From Fodinibacter sp963695175 (GTDB taxonomy: Bacteria; Actinomycetota; Actinomycetes; Actinomycetales; Dermatophilaceae), in contig CAVOGG010000001.1 of the NCBI GenBank assembly GCA_963695175.1, forward strand, positions 62,001-126,000: DNA of 64,000 nt. The letters run 5' to 3'. The translations under genes and the position numbers were made by a program. Below are positions 1 through 7,774 of the stretch, piece by piece. The notes below the pieces were generated by a model. The model was not told where the DNA came from. It did no database searches and was given only the letters and a program-made list of their open reading frames with translations. Each line of letters opens with the position of its first letter. Position 1 is the first letter of the stretch.

Positions 1-24
1 TGGTGGCTTCGGCGCCAGGTCGAC

Positions 25-960
25 TCACGCAGCGTTGGTCATGATCCGGAAGTGACGGCGCCATTCCTGGGACAGCGCGGCCGGGACGGGGAGGCCATGT
101 GCCCGAAGTGCCGACGCGAGTCGCTCGAGAAGCTGCTCCGGTTGCTCGTAGAGGTCCTCCGCACGAACGACCACGAACGTCCAGCCGTCCTCGGTGCTGA
201 GCCCGGTGCGCCGGGACTCGTCGCGCTCGCGCTGCTCGTCGACGTCGTGCCACCGGCCGTCGTACTCGATGGCCAGTCGAACCCCCTCGTAGCCGAGGTC
301 GATGCGGAACCGAACCTGTCCGTCGGCGTCGTGGATCCGGATGTCCACCTGTGGTTCCGGGAGTCCGGCAAGCACCATCAGCAGCCGCAGCGCGGTCTCG
401 GGCACGGAGTCGACCCGCTCCCGGACCAATCGGGCCGCGCCAAGAGCCTCACCCCGACACTGACCGGGCCAGGCGTCCGCGTAGTCGACGAGCTCAGATG
501 GTGTGCACCGGCCCTTCTTGACGAGCCGGTCTCCGAGCGCCACGAGGTCGACCAGACCGAGGTGCTTCGCGAGGTGACAGAACGTCTGCGCCGGGGAAGT
601 GACCGGCAGACCGTGTCGACGCTTGATGTCCAACCGATGCCGGAACCGGTGGTGCTTGATTCCCCGTACCCGGAACCGGACGTCGCGCATGAACGAGATG
701 TGCGTCCATTCGTTGTCCGGCACCACGCCACCCCACAGCCTCGCTGCGGTCCAGTGGCTGATCACCGCACCCTCGGGCGCGAGGAGCAGGGCGCCACGAG
801 CCCTCACCACCACCGTGTCTGGCACGACGGAGGCAACCGACACCCCAGCGAACACCGAGCGGAACTCGGAGGTTGCAAGGCGCCGCCGGGACACGCCCAG
901 CGCGTGACCCTCGCGCGTCAAGAACGGCGAGATCGGAACGCAGCGAGTCGCTCCCGGCAT
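25..960 (-). CDS. DUF559 endonuclease-fold protein
   Basis: The 311-residue product has a DUF559 (Vsr-like, PD-(D/E)xK fold) domain at the C-terminus: D221 in RIDLGY, E232-Y-D234 in AIEYDGRWH, and a downstream VVVRAEDL strand. The N-terminal ~200 residues resemble the AbiEi-type antitoxin and winged-helix segment often found in front of DUF559 in actinobacteria. The family is large and mostly uncharacterised; nuclease activity is inferred only from the fold. No toxin partner lies beside it, so an abortive-infection role is not supported here. The ATG at 960 lies downstream of a direct-repeat array and a DnaA-box-like sequence (see separate entries), which may be its promoter region. It is convergent with nothing; its 3' end reaches the window edge. 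Confidence 0.75.
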   Translation of the reverse strand: MPGATRCVPISPFLTREGHALGVSRRRLATSEFRSVFAGVSVASVVPDTVVVRARGALLLAPEGAVISHWTAARLWGGVVPDNEWTHISFMRDVRFRVRGIKHHRFRHRLDIKRRHGLPVTSPAQTFCHLAKHLGLVDLVALGDRLVKKGRCTPSELVDYADAWPGQCRGEALGAARLVRERVDSVPETALRLLMVLAGLPEPQVDIRIHDADGQVRFRIDLGYEGVRLAIEYDGRWHDVDEQRERDESRRTGLSTEDGWTFVVVRAEDLYEQPEQLLERLASALRAHGLPVPAALSQEWRRHFRIMTNAA

Positions 961-999
961 CCGCCCAGCGTGGCAAAGCGTGCGGGATGGGCCGGCTGC

Positions 1000-1008
1000 T
1001 TATCCACA
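1000..1008 (+). promoter_or_regulatory. DnaA-box-like sequence
   Basis: TTATCCACA matches the strict DnaA box consensus exactly. It sits 40 nt upstream of the DUF559 start and immediately before two direct repeats. A single box can occur by chance, and such words are common near DUF559 and HNH genes in actinobacteria, so function is unproven. Confidence 0.4.
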
Positions 1009-1013
1009 GGTGA

Positions 1014-1081
1014 GGCAACTTTGACCTATTGGTCGATCTTGCCCCGGCGGGGGGTGGGGCAACTTTGACCTATTGGTCGAT
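1014..1081. repeat. Two 24-bp direct repeats with internal dyad
   Basis: Positions 1014-1037 and 1058-1081 are identical over 24 bases with a 44-nt period. Each copy contains the dyad GACC-TATT-GGTC, a small inverted repeat that looks like a protein-binding half-site pair, and each includes TTGACC. They fill the 131-nt gap between the DUF559 gene and the carboxylase epsilon subunit, and are more AT-rich than their surroundings. An operator for the DUF559 gene is the simplest reading. Confidence 0.7.
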
Positions 1082-1091
1082 GTTGACCCGG

Positions 1092-1343
1092 TCAGGGGCG
1101 CAGGGAGGTGCGCCAGGCTCCGGGGCCGTGGCTGACCGGCTGGCGCATCGCCGCCGTGCGGGTCGCCCAGGTGGACGACGTGCCCTCGGATGCCGGTTCG
1201 TCGCCGCCCGATGCCGCCGACAGCACCGCGACCAGGGCCGCGAGCTGTTCGGGCGTCGCGTCGCCGCGCACCACGATCGCTGCCGCCGCGGGGGCCGCTT
1301 CGGCGTCGATCGCGCCGGACTCGGCCGCCTGTGAGGAGGTCAT
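1092..1343 (-). CDS. Acyl-CoA carboxylase epsilon subunit
   Basis: This small protein (83 residues from ATG at 1343) has the profile of AccE-type epsilon subunits: an Ala-rich head, then a strand IVVRGDATPEQLAALVAVLSA followed by a polar linker and a C-terminal WR-containing tail. Epsilon subunits stabilise the alpha-beta acyl-CoA carboxylase of actinobacteria and are normally encoded directly behind the beta subunit, as here. I chose the 1343 start because it overlaps the stop of a 14-codon micro-ORF as ATGA; an in-frame ATG at 1358 would add five residues. The reading frame is displaced from the beta subunit by a 41-bp tandem duplication at the junction. Confidence 0.7.
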   Translation of the reverse strand: MTSSQAAESGAIDAEAAPAAAAIVVRGDATPEQLAALVAVLSAASGGDEPASEGTSSTWATRTAAMRQPVSHGPGAWRTSLRP

Positions 1344-1388
1344 AGGGCGGGGTCCCATGAGCTCTGAGCCTGTGAGGAGGTCATAGGG
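1327..1388. repeat. 41-bp-period tandem duplication at accD/accE junction
   Basis: A 21-base word (1327-1347) recurs at 1368-1388. It contains the translation-start context, so on the minus strand ATGACCTCC occurs twice. The upstream copy overlaps the beta-subunit TGA as ATGA and opens a 14-codon ORF (1384-1340) whose own TGA overlaps the downstream ATG, again as ATGA. The duplication therefore keeps coupling by inserting a micro-ORF. Confidence 0.85.
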
Positions 1389-3009
1389 GGATGTTGCCGT
1401 GCTTCTTGGGCGGCAGCGAGGCGCGCTTGGTGCGCAGTGCCCGCAGGGCCTTGGTGACGTTCATCCGGGTGTTCGACGGCGTGATGACCGTGTCGATGTA
1501 GCCGCGCTCGGCGGCGACGTAGGGGTTGGCCAGGGCGTCCTCGTACTGCTTGATGAACGAGGCGCGGGCCTCCTCGACGGAGTCGCCGGCCGCGGCCGTC
1601 TTGGCGAGCTCCTTGCGGTAGAGGATGTTGACCGCACCCTGCGCGCCCATGACGGCGATCTGCGCGGTGGGCCACGCCAGGTTGATGTCGGCCCCGAGGT
1701 GCTTGGACCCCATGACGTCGTAGGCGCCGCCGTAGGCCTTGCGGGTGATCACGGTGACGAGCGGGACGGTGGCCTCGGCGTAGGCGTAGATGAGCTTCGC
1801 GCCGCGCCGGATGATGCCGTCCCACTCCTGGTCGGTGCCCGGGAGGAAGCCCGGCACGTCGACCAGGGTCAGGATCGGCACGTTGAACGCGTCGCAGGTG
1901 CGCACGAACCGGGCCGCCTTCTCGGAGGCGTCGATGTCGAGGGTGCCGGCGAACTGCATCGGGTTGTTGGCCACGACGCCGACCGAGCGGCCCTCGATGC
2001 GACCGAAGCCGATGATGATGTTCGGCGCGAACAGCGGCTGCACCTCGAGGAACTCGTTGTCGTCGACGATCCGCTCGATGACCTGGTGCATGTCGTAGGG
2101 GACGTTCGGGCTGTCCGGGACGATCGTGTCGAGGAACCGGTCGTCGTCGGAGACCTCGAGGTCGTTCTCGTCGCCGAAGACCGGCGGGTCCTCCATGTTG
2201 TTCGACGGCAGGTACGACAGCAGGGCCTTGACGTACTCGACGGCGTCGTCCTCGTCGGTGCCCATGTAGTGCGCGACACCCGACTTGGTGTTGTGGGTGC
2301 GGGCGCCGCCGAGCTCCTCGAAGCCGACGTCCTCACCGGTGACGGTCTTGATGACGTCGGGTCCGGTGATGAACATGTGCGAGGTCTTGTCGACCATGAC
2401 GGTGAAGTCGGTGACGGCGGGGGAGTAGACCGCACCGCCGGCGCACGGGCCCATGACCAGCGAGATCTGCGGGATGACCCCCGACGCGTGGACGTTGCGG
2501 CGGAAGATCTCGCCGTACAGGCCGAGCGAGACGACACCCTCCTGGATGCGCGCCCCGCCCGAGTCGTTCAGCCCCACGACCGGGCAGCCGACCTTCATCG
2601 CGAAGTCCATGATCTTGACGATCTTCTCGCCGAACACCTCGCCCAGCGACCCGCCGAAGACCGTGAAGTCCTGGGCGAACACGGCGACGGTGCGGCCGTC
2701 GACCGTGCCGTAGCCGGTGACGACGCCGTCGCCGTAGGGACGGTTGTGGTCGCCCCCGAAGGCCACCGAGCGGTGCCGGGCGTACTTGTCCATCTCGACG
2801 AACGTGCCCTCGTCGAGCAGCATCTCGAGGCGCTCGCGGGCGGTCTTCTTGCCCCGCGCGTGCTGCTTCTCGATGGCCCGCTCGGACCCGGCGTTGGCGA
2901 CCTCGGCGACCCGACGCTTCAGGTCCGCGAGCTTGCCCGCCGTCGTGGAGGTGTCGATGTCCTTCGGGACGTCAGTGCCGCCGATGGACTGGGCGTCGCT
3001 CTTGGACAT
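1381..3009 (-). CDS. Acyl-CoA (propionyl-CoA type) carboxylase beta subunit
   Basis: The 542-residue protein is a full-length carboxyltransferase subunit of the AccD5/PccB family. It shows the N-terminal RRVAEVANAGSERAIEKQHARGKKTARERL segment split across a helix, the first oxyanion glycines around DSGGARIQEGV and MGPCAGGAVYSPA, and the C-terminal DVPGFLPGTDQEWDGIIR region. It transfers CO2 from carboxybiotin to propionyl- or acetyl-CoA; the biotinylated alpha subunit is not in the window. The ATG at 3009 follows a TAGGCT box by 6 nt, so the mRNA is probably leaderless. The -10 box overlaps that of divergent biotin ligase, linking the two genes in biotin-dependent carboxylation. Confidence 0.95.
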   Translation of the reverse strand: MSKSDAQSIGGTDVPKDIDTSTTAGKLADLKRRVAEVANAGSERAIEKQHARGKKTARERLEMLLDEGTFVEMDKYARHRSVAFGGDHNRPYGDGVVTGYGTVDGRTVAVFAQDFTVFGGSLGEVFGEKIVKIMDFAMKVGCPVVGLNDSGGARIQEGVVSLGLYGEIFRRNVHASGVIPQISLVMGPCAGGAVYSPAVTDFTVMVDKTSHMFITGPDVIKTVTGEDVGFEELGGARTHNTKSGVAHYMGTDEDDAVEYVKALLSYLPSNNMEDPPVFGDENDLEVSDDDRFLDTIVPDSPNVPYDMHQVIERIVDDNEFLEVQPLFAPNIIIGFGRIEGRSVGVVANNPMQFAGTLDIDASEKAARFVRTCDAFNVPILTLVDVPGFLPGTDQEWDGIIRRGAKLIYAYAEATVPLVTVITRKAYGGAYDVMGSKHLGADINLAWPTAQIAVMGAQGAVNILYRKELAKTAAAGDSVEEARASFIKQYEDALANPYVAAERGYIDTVITPSNTRMNVTKALRALRTKRASLPPKKHGNIPL

Positions 3010-3015
3010 GCTCCG

Positions 3016-3025
3016 AGCCTAGCCT
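3016..3025. promoter_or_regulatory. Overlapping divergent -10 boxes (accD-type / birA)
   Basis: AGCCTAGCCT contains TAGGCT on the minus strand (3021-3016) and TAGCCT on the plus strand (3020-3025). Each is 6 to 7 nt from its start codon (3009 and 3033). The boxes share the TA at 3020-3021, so polymerase cannot open both at once. Inferred from sequence only. Confidence 0.55.
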
Positions 3026-3032
3026 TGCCCTC

Positions 3033-3800
3033 GTGGACGCGATGCCTGGACCCGAACCCCTCGACGAGCGATCCGTCACACCCGGTGACCCGTGGGGACC
3101 GGTGGAGGTCTTCGACCGCCTCGGCTCGACGAACGACGAGGTCCGTGCCCGCCCCCGGACCTGGCGCGTGGTGGTCGCAGAGGTCCAGGATGCCGGTCGC
3201 GGTCGCCTCGGGCGCGCGTGGACGACGACCCCCGGCACCGCACTCGCGGTCTCGGTGCTGGTGCCGCCCCCGGCCTCCGGCGCCTCGTGGGTGCCGCTGC
3301 TCGCCGGCGTGGCCGTGCACCGCGCGGTCGAGGAGGTCGCCGGCATCGTGACGGCGCTGAAGTGGCCCAACGACGTGCTCGTGCCGGTCGACGAGGACCG
3401 CAAGCTCGCCGGCCTGCTCTGCGAGTGGACCGAGGCCGGCGTCGTCGTCGGGCTCGGCCTCAACGTCGACACCACCCGCGGCGACCTGCCCCTCGACACC
3501 GCCACCTCACTGCGGGCGGCCGGGACCCCCGGGGTCGACCGTGCGACGCTGCTCACGGCCTACCTCGTGCACCTCGCGCGGGTGCTCGCGGAGGACTCCG
3601 GCCCCGGCGGCGCAGCCCAGCTGGCCTACGTCGCCGCCTGTGCCACGGTGGGCCGCGACGTCGAGGTGCACGAGCCGGGTGGGGTCGTGCGCCAGGGAGT
3701 CGCGACAGGTGTCGACGATGCGGGCAGACTGACCGTGCGCTCCGCCGAGGGCAGGTTTGCCGTGTCCGCCGGCGACGTCATCCACGTCCGGTCACGCTGA
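3033..3800 (+). CDS. birA: Biotin--[acetyl-CoA-carboxylase] ligase
   Basis: The 255-residue product is a group I biotin protein ligase without the N-terminal helix-turn-helix, so it should be an enzyme but not a repressor. Visible motifs are STNDEVRARP near the N-terminus, the biotinyl-AMP loop GRGRLGRAW, the KWPNDVLV strand, KLAGLLCEW, and GLGLNV. The C-terminal SH3-like cap ends with ISAGDVIHV-type sequence. It attaches biotin to carboxylase alpha subunits. GTG at 3033 is preceded by TAGCCT at 7 nt; ATG at 3042 is the alternative start. The divergent neighbour is the carboxylase beta subunit. Confidence 0.93.
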   Translation: MDAMPGPEPLDERSVTPGDPWGPVEVFDRLGSTNDEVRARPRTWRVVVAEVQDAGRGRLGRAWTTTPGTALAVSVLVPPPASGASWVPLLAGVAVHRAVEEVAGIVTALKWPNDVLVPVDEDRKLAGLLCEWTEAGVVVGLGLNVDTTRGDLPLDTATSLRAAGTPGVDRATLLTAYLVHLARVLAEDSGPGGAAQLAYVAACATVGRDVEVHEPGGVVRQGVATGVDDAGRLTVRSAEGRFAVSAGDVIHVRSR

Positions 3801-3820
3801 CCGCTCGGAGAGGAGGCCCG

Positions 3821-4906
3821 ATGTCCCCGCAGGATGTCGGCCTGCCCCCCGACGCCGAGACGCCGGACGACGTCGCCGGCCGGATCGAGCGGGTGCTGCT
3901 CGGCCGCCCCGCCTCGATGGGACGCCGCGAGGTGTCCGACGGGGCCGGCGTCGCGCCCGCGACGGCCCGCCGGTTCTGGCACGCGATGGGCTTCCAGAAC
4001 GCCGAGGACGAGGCGATGTTCACCGAGGCCGACCTCGAGGCGCTCAGGCGGGTGGCCCGGATGATCAGTGACGACCAGGTCAGCGAGGAGCTCGCGCTCG
4101 GCATGACCCGGGCCTTCGCGCGCACCTCCGACCGGCTCGCCGTGTGGCAGACCCAGCTCGTGGCGGAGTCGCTGACCCCGCCGCACTCCGAGGAGCTCGA
4201 GGGCCGCGACAGCCGCTCGGTGCCCGAGCAGCAGGTCGCCGCCGACGCCGCCGTGCTGCTCGCGTCGATCTGCGACGACATCGAGCCCCTGCTCGTCTAC
4301 GTCTGGCGGCGCCACCTCACCAACGCGATCGCCCGCATGCTCGCGGATGCCGACCCGACGGTGCACTCCGACCCGTCCGCGCCGATCCGGGTCGTCGGCT
4401 TCGCCGACCTGGTCTCGTTCACCTCCTTCGTGCGCCGGATGAGCGAGCGGCAGCTCGCGCGCGTCGTGCAGCGGTTCGAGCTGCTCGCCAGCGACGTCAT
4501 CACCGAGCACGGCGGCCGGGTCATCAAGACGGTGGGGGACGAGGTGCTCTTCGTGCACACCGAAGCGGCCGCGGCATCCGCCATCGCCCTCGACCTGGTC
4601 GACGCCATGGCCGAGGACGAGCTGCTGCCGCCGGTGCGCGTCGGGCTGGCGCACGGCCGGGTGGTCTCCCGGCTCGGGGACGTCTTCGGGATGACGGTCA
4701 ACAAGGCCAGCCGGATCACCGCCGTCACCCCGTCGGGGCACGTCTACGTCGACGACGCCATGGCGCGGGAGCTGGGCTCGGTGTCGGGCTTCTCGGCCAT
4801 CGAACGGCGTCGCCGCGTGCTGCGCGGCATCGGCGTCGTGACCCTCCACGAGCTGCAACGCGCACCGGGAGGTCGTCGCCCTACGGCGTCTGAGCCCTCG
4901 GCGTGA
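3821..4906 (+). CDS. Class III adenylate cyclase, Rv1264-like
   Basis: This 361-residue protein has an N-terminal helical regulatory domain (about 15-170) of the kind found in the acid-sensing mycobacterial cyclase Rv1264, then a class III catalytic domain from about 188. Metal-binding Asp are seen at D196 (GFADLVSF) and D240 (TVGDEVLF), with the substrate-specifying Lys at K236. It should make cAMP in response to pH, by family analogy. ATG at 3821 has a good AGAGGAGG Shine-Dalgarno, unusual in this window, and lies 20 nt after birA. It overlaps nothing upstream; the response regulator start follows 14 nt after its stop. Confidence 0.85.
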   Translation: MSPQDVGLPPDAETPDDVAGRIERVLLGRPASMGRREVSDGAGVAPATARRFWHAMGFQNAEDEAMFTEADLEALRRVARMISDDQVSEELALGMTRAFARTSDRLAVWQTQLVAESLTPPHSEELEGRDSRSVPEQQVAADAAVLLASICDDIEPLLVYVWRRHLTNAIARMLADADPTVHSDPSAPIRVVGFADLVSFTSFVRRMSERQLARVVQRFELLASDVITEHGGRVIKTVGDEVLFVHTEAAAASAIALDLVDAMAEDELLPPVRVGLAHGRVVSRLGDVFGMTVNKASRITAVTPSGHVYVDDAMARELGSVSGFSAIERRRRVLRGIGVVTLHELQRAPGGRRPTASEPSA

Positions 4907-4920
4907 CTACGATCGAACCC

Positions 4921-5595
4921 ATGACCAAGGTGCTCCTCGCGGAGGACGACCCCGCGATCTCCGACCCGTTGGCCCGCGCGCTCCGGCGCGAGGGCTACGA
5001 CGTCGACGTGTGCACCGACGGCGTCTCCGCCCTGGAGGAGGCCCTGCGATCGCCTGACCTGCTGGTCCTCGACCTCGGGCTGCCGAAGATGGACGGCCTC
5101 GAGGTGTGCCGGCGGCTGCGCCAGCAGGGCAGCACCGTGCCCGTGCTCGTCCTCACCGCCCGCGCCGACGAGGTCGACACCGTCGTCGGCCTGGATGCCG
5201 GAGCCGACGACTACGTCACGAAACCGTTCCGACTCGCCGAGCTGTTGGCCCGGGCGCGGGCCCTCCTGCGGCGTGGTGTCGTGGAGCCCCCGGCCCCCGA
5301 GGCCCTGGTCAAGATCGACCCCGAGGGCCGCCGCGTGTTCCTCGACGGCCAGGAGGTGCAGCTCACCGGCAAGGAGTTCGAGCTGCTCAAGGTGCTCGTG
5401 GCCAACGAGGGCAAGGTCGTCTCCCGCGAGAAGCTGATGCGCGACGTCTGGGACAGCGCCTGGTACGGCTCGACCAAGACCCTCGACATGCACATCTCGG
5501 TGCTGCGCCGGAAGCTGGGCGACGACGCGTCGCACCCCAGCTACATCACCACGATCCGAGGGGTCGGCTTCCGCTTCGACGCCCCGGAGGACTGA
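4921..5595 (+). CDS. OmpR-family response regulator
   Basis: The 224-residue protein has a receiver domain with the acidic pair at residues 8-10, phosphoacceptor D51 in LVLDLGLPKMDG, the conserved Thr and the YVTKPF lysine, then a winged-helix DNA-binding domain with LTGKEFELLKVLVAN and the C-terminal TIRGVGFRF strand. It pairs with the histidine kinase that starts 7 nt downstream. ATG at 4921 follows TACGAT by 7 nt, supporting a leaderless transcript starting here; a GTG at 4903 would overlap the cyclase gene and add six residues. The regulated genes are not evident from sequence. Confidence 0.93.
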   Translation: MTKVLLAEDDPAISDPLARALRREGYDVDVCTDGVSALEEALRSPDLLVLDLGLPKMDGLEVCRRLRQQGSTVPVLVLTARADEVDTVVGLDAGADDYVTKPFRLAELLARARALLRRGVVEPPAPEALVKIDPEGRRVFLDGQEVQLTGKEFELLKVLVANEGKVVSREKLMRDVWDSAWYGSTKTLDMHISVLRRKLGDDASHPSYITTIRGVGFRFDAPED

Positions 5596-5602
5596 GGCCG
5601 GG

Positions 5603-6634
5603 GTGCGCCGACTGCTCTGGGTCACCGTCTCCCAGGCGGTGGCGATCACCGCTGTGCTCGTGGGAGCGGCGGTGGGCGCCCTGTTGCTGTGGCCGGGTGA
5701 CCCGCTGAAGTCCCTCGCGCCGCTGTCCGACCAGGACTTCGAGGGCACCCCGCCCGTTCCGGCCGTGCTCGCGGCCCTCCTCGCGGCGGTCCTCGTCGCC
5801 GGTGGCCTCGCCCTGGCCATCGCCGCGCTGGTGGCCGACCGTCGCGCGTCCCGCCTCGCCCACTTCCTGGCGACGCTGGGGGAGCGCGCCGAGCGGCTCG
5901 GCCCCGGCGACCCGCGCCCGGTGCCGCTGCGCTCCGGGATCGAGGAGGTCGACCGCCTGGACGCGGCCCTGGCCCGCGGCGCGCAGCAAGGGGCCAAGCG
6001 GCTGGCCTCCGAGCGCGACTTCGCCGCCGATGCCTCGCACCAGCTGCGCACGCCCCTCACCGCGCTCCTCATGCGGCTGGAGGAGATCGCCAGCACCGAC
6101 GACCTCACCGTCGTCGAGGAGGAGGCCACCATCGCGATCGACCAGGTCGAGCGGCTCAGCCGGGTCGTCGACGACCTGATGAGCCGCACCCGCAGCGGCA
6201 CCGAGACCACCCCGGCGGTCTCGCTCGACTCGGTGCTGGCCTCCCTCCAGCGTGAGTGGCAACCGGCCTTCGCCGGGGCACGCCGCAGCATCCACGTCAG
6301 CGGCGAGCGCGGCCTGGGCGTCCGGGCGACGCCGACCGCGCTGGCGCAGATCCTCACGACCCTGCTCGAGAACTCCCTGATGTACGGCCGCGGCACCGTC
6401 GAGATCGCGGCCCGCCGGGCCGGCCCGTCGGTCGTCATCGAGGTGGCCGACGAGGGCGACGGCGTGTCGGCCGCGATCGCCCCGCACATCTTCGAGCGGT
6501 CGGTGTCGTCGTCGGGCAGCGGCCTCGGGCTCTCGCTGGCGCGTGACCTCGCCGAGGCCGCCGGCGGCCGGCTCGAGCTGGTCCGCGCGAAACCGCCGCT
6601 GTTCGCGTTGTTCCTCTCCGCCAGCGCCCTCTGA
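5603..6634 (+). CDS. Sensor histidine kinase
   Basis: The 343-residue kinase has two transmembrane segments (about 8-29 and 53-77) flanking a very short extracytoplasmic loop of some 22 residues, so the signal is probably sensed in or near the membrane. The dimerisation box ASHQLRTPL carries H146, the N-box LLENSLMYG carries N257, and a VADEGDGV G1 box and a GLGLSLARDL G2 box follow. It should phosphorylate the preceding OmpR-type regulator. GTG at 5603 is 7 nt past the regulator stop, indicating one operon. Confidence 0.92.
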   Translation: MRRLLWVTVSQAVAITAVLVGAAVGALLLWPGDPLKSLAPLSDQDFEGTPPVPAVLAALLAAVLVAGGLALAIAALVADRRASRLAHFLATLGERAERLGPGDPRPVPLRSGIEEVDRLDAALARGAQQGAKRLASERDFAADASHQLRTPLTALLMRLEEIASTDDLTVVEEEATIAIDQVERLSRVVDDLMSRTRSGTETTPAVSLDSVLASLQREWQPAFAGARRSIHVSGERGLGVRATPTALAQILTTLLENSLMYGRGTVEIAARRAGPSVVIEVADEGDGVSAAIAPHIFERSVSSSGSGLGLSLARDLAEAAGGRLELVRAKPPLFALFLSASAL

Positions 6635-6710
6635 CCGCACGGTCGCCCGCACGCCGGATCCGCGGGCACGGCCATGGCCACGGCCCGCCACAGCGGTCTA
6701 CGGTGGGGCG

Positions 6711-7085
6711 ATGGGCCCACGGACACCGTGGCTCGGGCTGATGGTCACGACACTCCTCGTCGGCCTCGGGCTGACCGAGGACGCCGATGGCGCGCGCGGC
6801 GTCGAGACCGGTGTGGTGCTCCCGGTGGGGGTGCTCGTCGGCGGTGGGCTCCTCGTGCTCGCCGGCACCATCCTCGAGGGGGTGCTTCCCGGCCCGGCCC
6901 TGGTCCTGACCGCGCTCGGGTGCGGCGCCAGCATCCCGGCCGCACTGTGGACGGTGGTGGTGCCGATGCTGCTGGTCGCCCTCTTCGTGCGGCGCGCCTG
7001 GCAGCTACCCGAGATGCTTCCCCAGACCGCGTCCGTCACACCGGGGCCCCTCGACGGACGACGCGAGGCGGCAGCAGCTCGGTAG
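6711..7085 (+). CDS. Small hydrophobic protein, unknown function
   Basis: The 124-residue product has three or four hydrophobic segments (about 5-21, 35-56, 59-78 and 81-103) and a polar C-tail, so it is an integral membrane protein. I recognise no family. ATG at 6711 follows TACGGT by 6 nt, indicating its own leaderless transcript rather than read-through from the kinase gene 76 nt upstream. It is convergent with the oxidase-like gene, with a hairpin between the two stop codons. Confidence 0.6.
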   Translation: MGPRTPWLGLMVTTLLVGLGLTEDADGARGVETGVVLPVGVLVGGGLLVLAGTILEGVLPGPALVLTALGCGASIPAALWTVVVPMLLVALFVRRAWQLPEMLPQTASVTPGPLDGRREAAAAR

Positions 7086-7095
7086 GTGCCCGGCA

Positions 7096-7114
7096 GCGGG
7101 TGCGAAGAGCCCGC
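7096..7114. terminator. Hairpin between convergent genes
   Basis: GCGGGT (7096-7101) pairs with GCCCGC (7109-7114) around a 7-nt GCGAAGA loop. There is no T tract, as is usual in high-GC actinobacteria. The position between two stop codons suits a bidirectional terminator, but the stem is only six pairs. Confidence 0.45.
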
Positions 7115-7121
7115 GAGGGTG

Positions 7122-7670
7122 TCAGCGTCGGTCGAAGGTCCAGCGGGTGGGGTGCACCTGGTCGCGGATCGGGAACGCGTAGCCCGTCACGGGGACGACC
7201 TCGTACACCTGGTAGGGCGGACCACCGGACGTCGGTGCCCCGTAGTCGGCGTCGAGCTCGTCGCCGACCACGCGGGTCGGCCAGCCGTAGACCTCCCGCA
7301 TCGCGGTCGACGCCGCGGCCAGCCCCTCGGGGTCGGTCACCCGGGACGCTCGCCCCTCGACCACGACGTGCAGGTCGTCGAGGGCCACGCTGAGCGAGAT
7401 GTTCGGGTGTCGTCGAAGGTGCGCGGTCTTGGCCGCCGAGGACTTGCTGACGAGGTAGAACGACGTGCCGCCCCAGGCGGCGAAGACGGGTCGGACGTGC
7501 GGCGGCTCCTCCGCGCGGCTCACGCTGAGCCAGAACGGGCCCACCTCACCCGAGCGCAGCACTGCGGCCACCCCGGCCCAGTCCGCGACCGACACGTCGC
7601 CCACGCCGCCCTCCGGTGTGGTCCCGCGACCGCGCCGCGCGATGGCCTCGGCGGTGACGACGAGCTGCAT
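7122..7670 (-). CDS. Pyridoxamine-phosphate-oxidase-like flavin protein
   Basis: The 182-residue product has the split-barrel PNPOx fold pattern: PFWLSVSRAEEPPHVRPVFAAW split by turns, then FYLVSKSSAAKTAHLRRHPNISLSVAL and HVVVEGRASRV. Members of this group bind FMN or F420; as the window also holds F420 synthesis genes, an F420-linked reductase is possible, but the sequence does not decide. ATG at 7670 has GGAGGTTCGC directly before it, one of the clearer Shine-Dalgarno sequences here; longer open frame upstream lacks such support. Confidence 0.75.
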   Translation of the reverse strand: MQLVVTAEAIARRGRGTTPEGGVGDVSVADWAGVAAVLRSGEVGPFWLSVSRAEEPPHVRPVFAAWGGTSFYLVSKSSAAKTAHLRRHPNISLSVALDDLHVVVEGRASRVTDPEGLAAASTAMREVYGWPTRVVGDELDADYGAPTSGGPPYQVYEVVPVTGYAFPIRDQVHPTRWTFDRR

Positions 7671-7774
7671 GCGAACCTCCGGCCTCTTCACCGACCGCCC
7701 GCGTGCCTCGTTGCGCCCGGGCCGGTCGGCACCGATGGGCCGATTCTGGCACCCGGCGAACCGGGTCGGGCAGG

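Noticed and set aside
1399..3351. 650-codon plus-strand open frame opposite the carboxylase gene
   Set aside because: It is antisense to a well-conserved carboxylase and has the Arg/Gly/Asp-rich composition of high-GC shadow frames.
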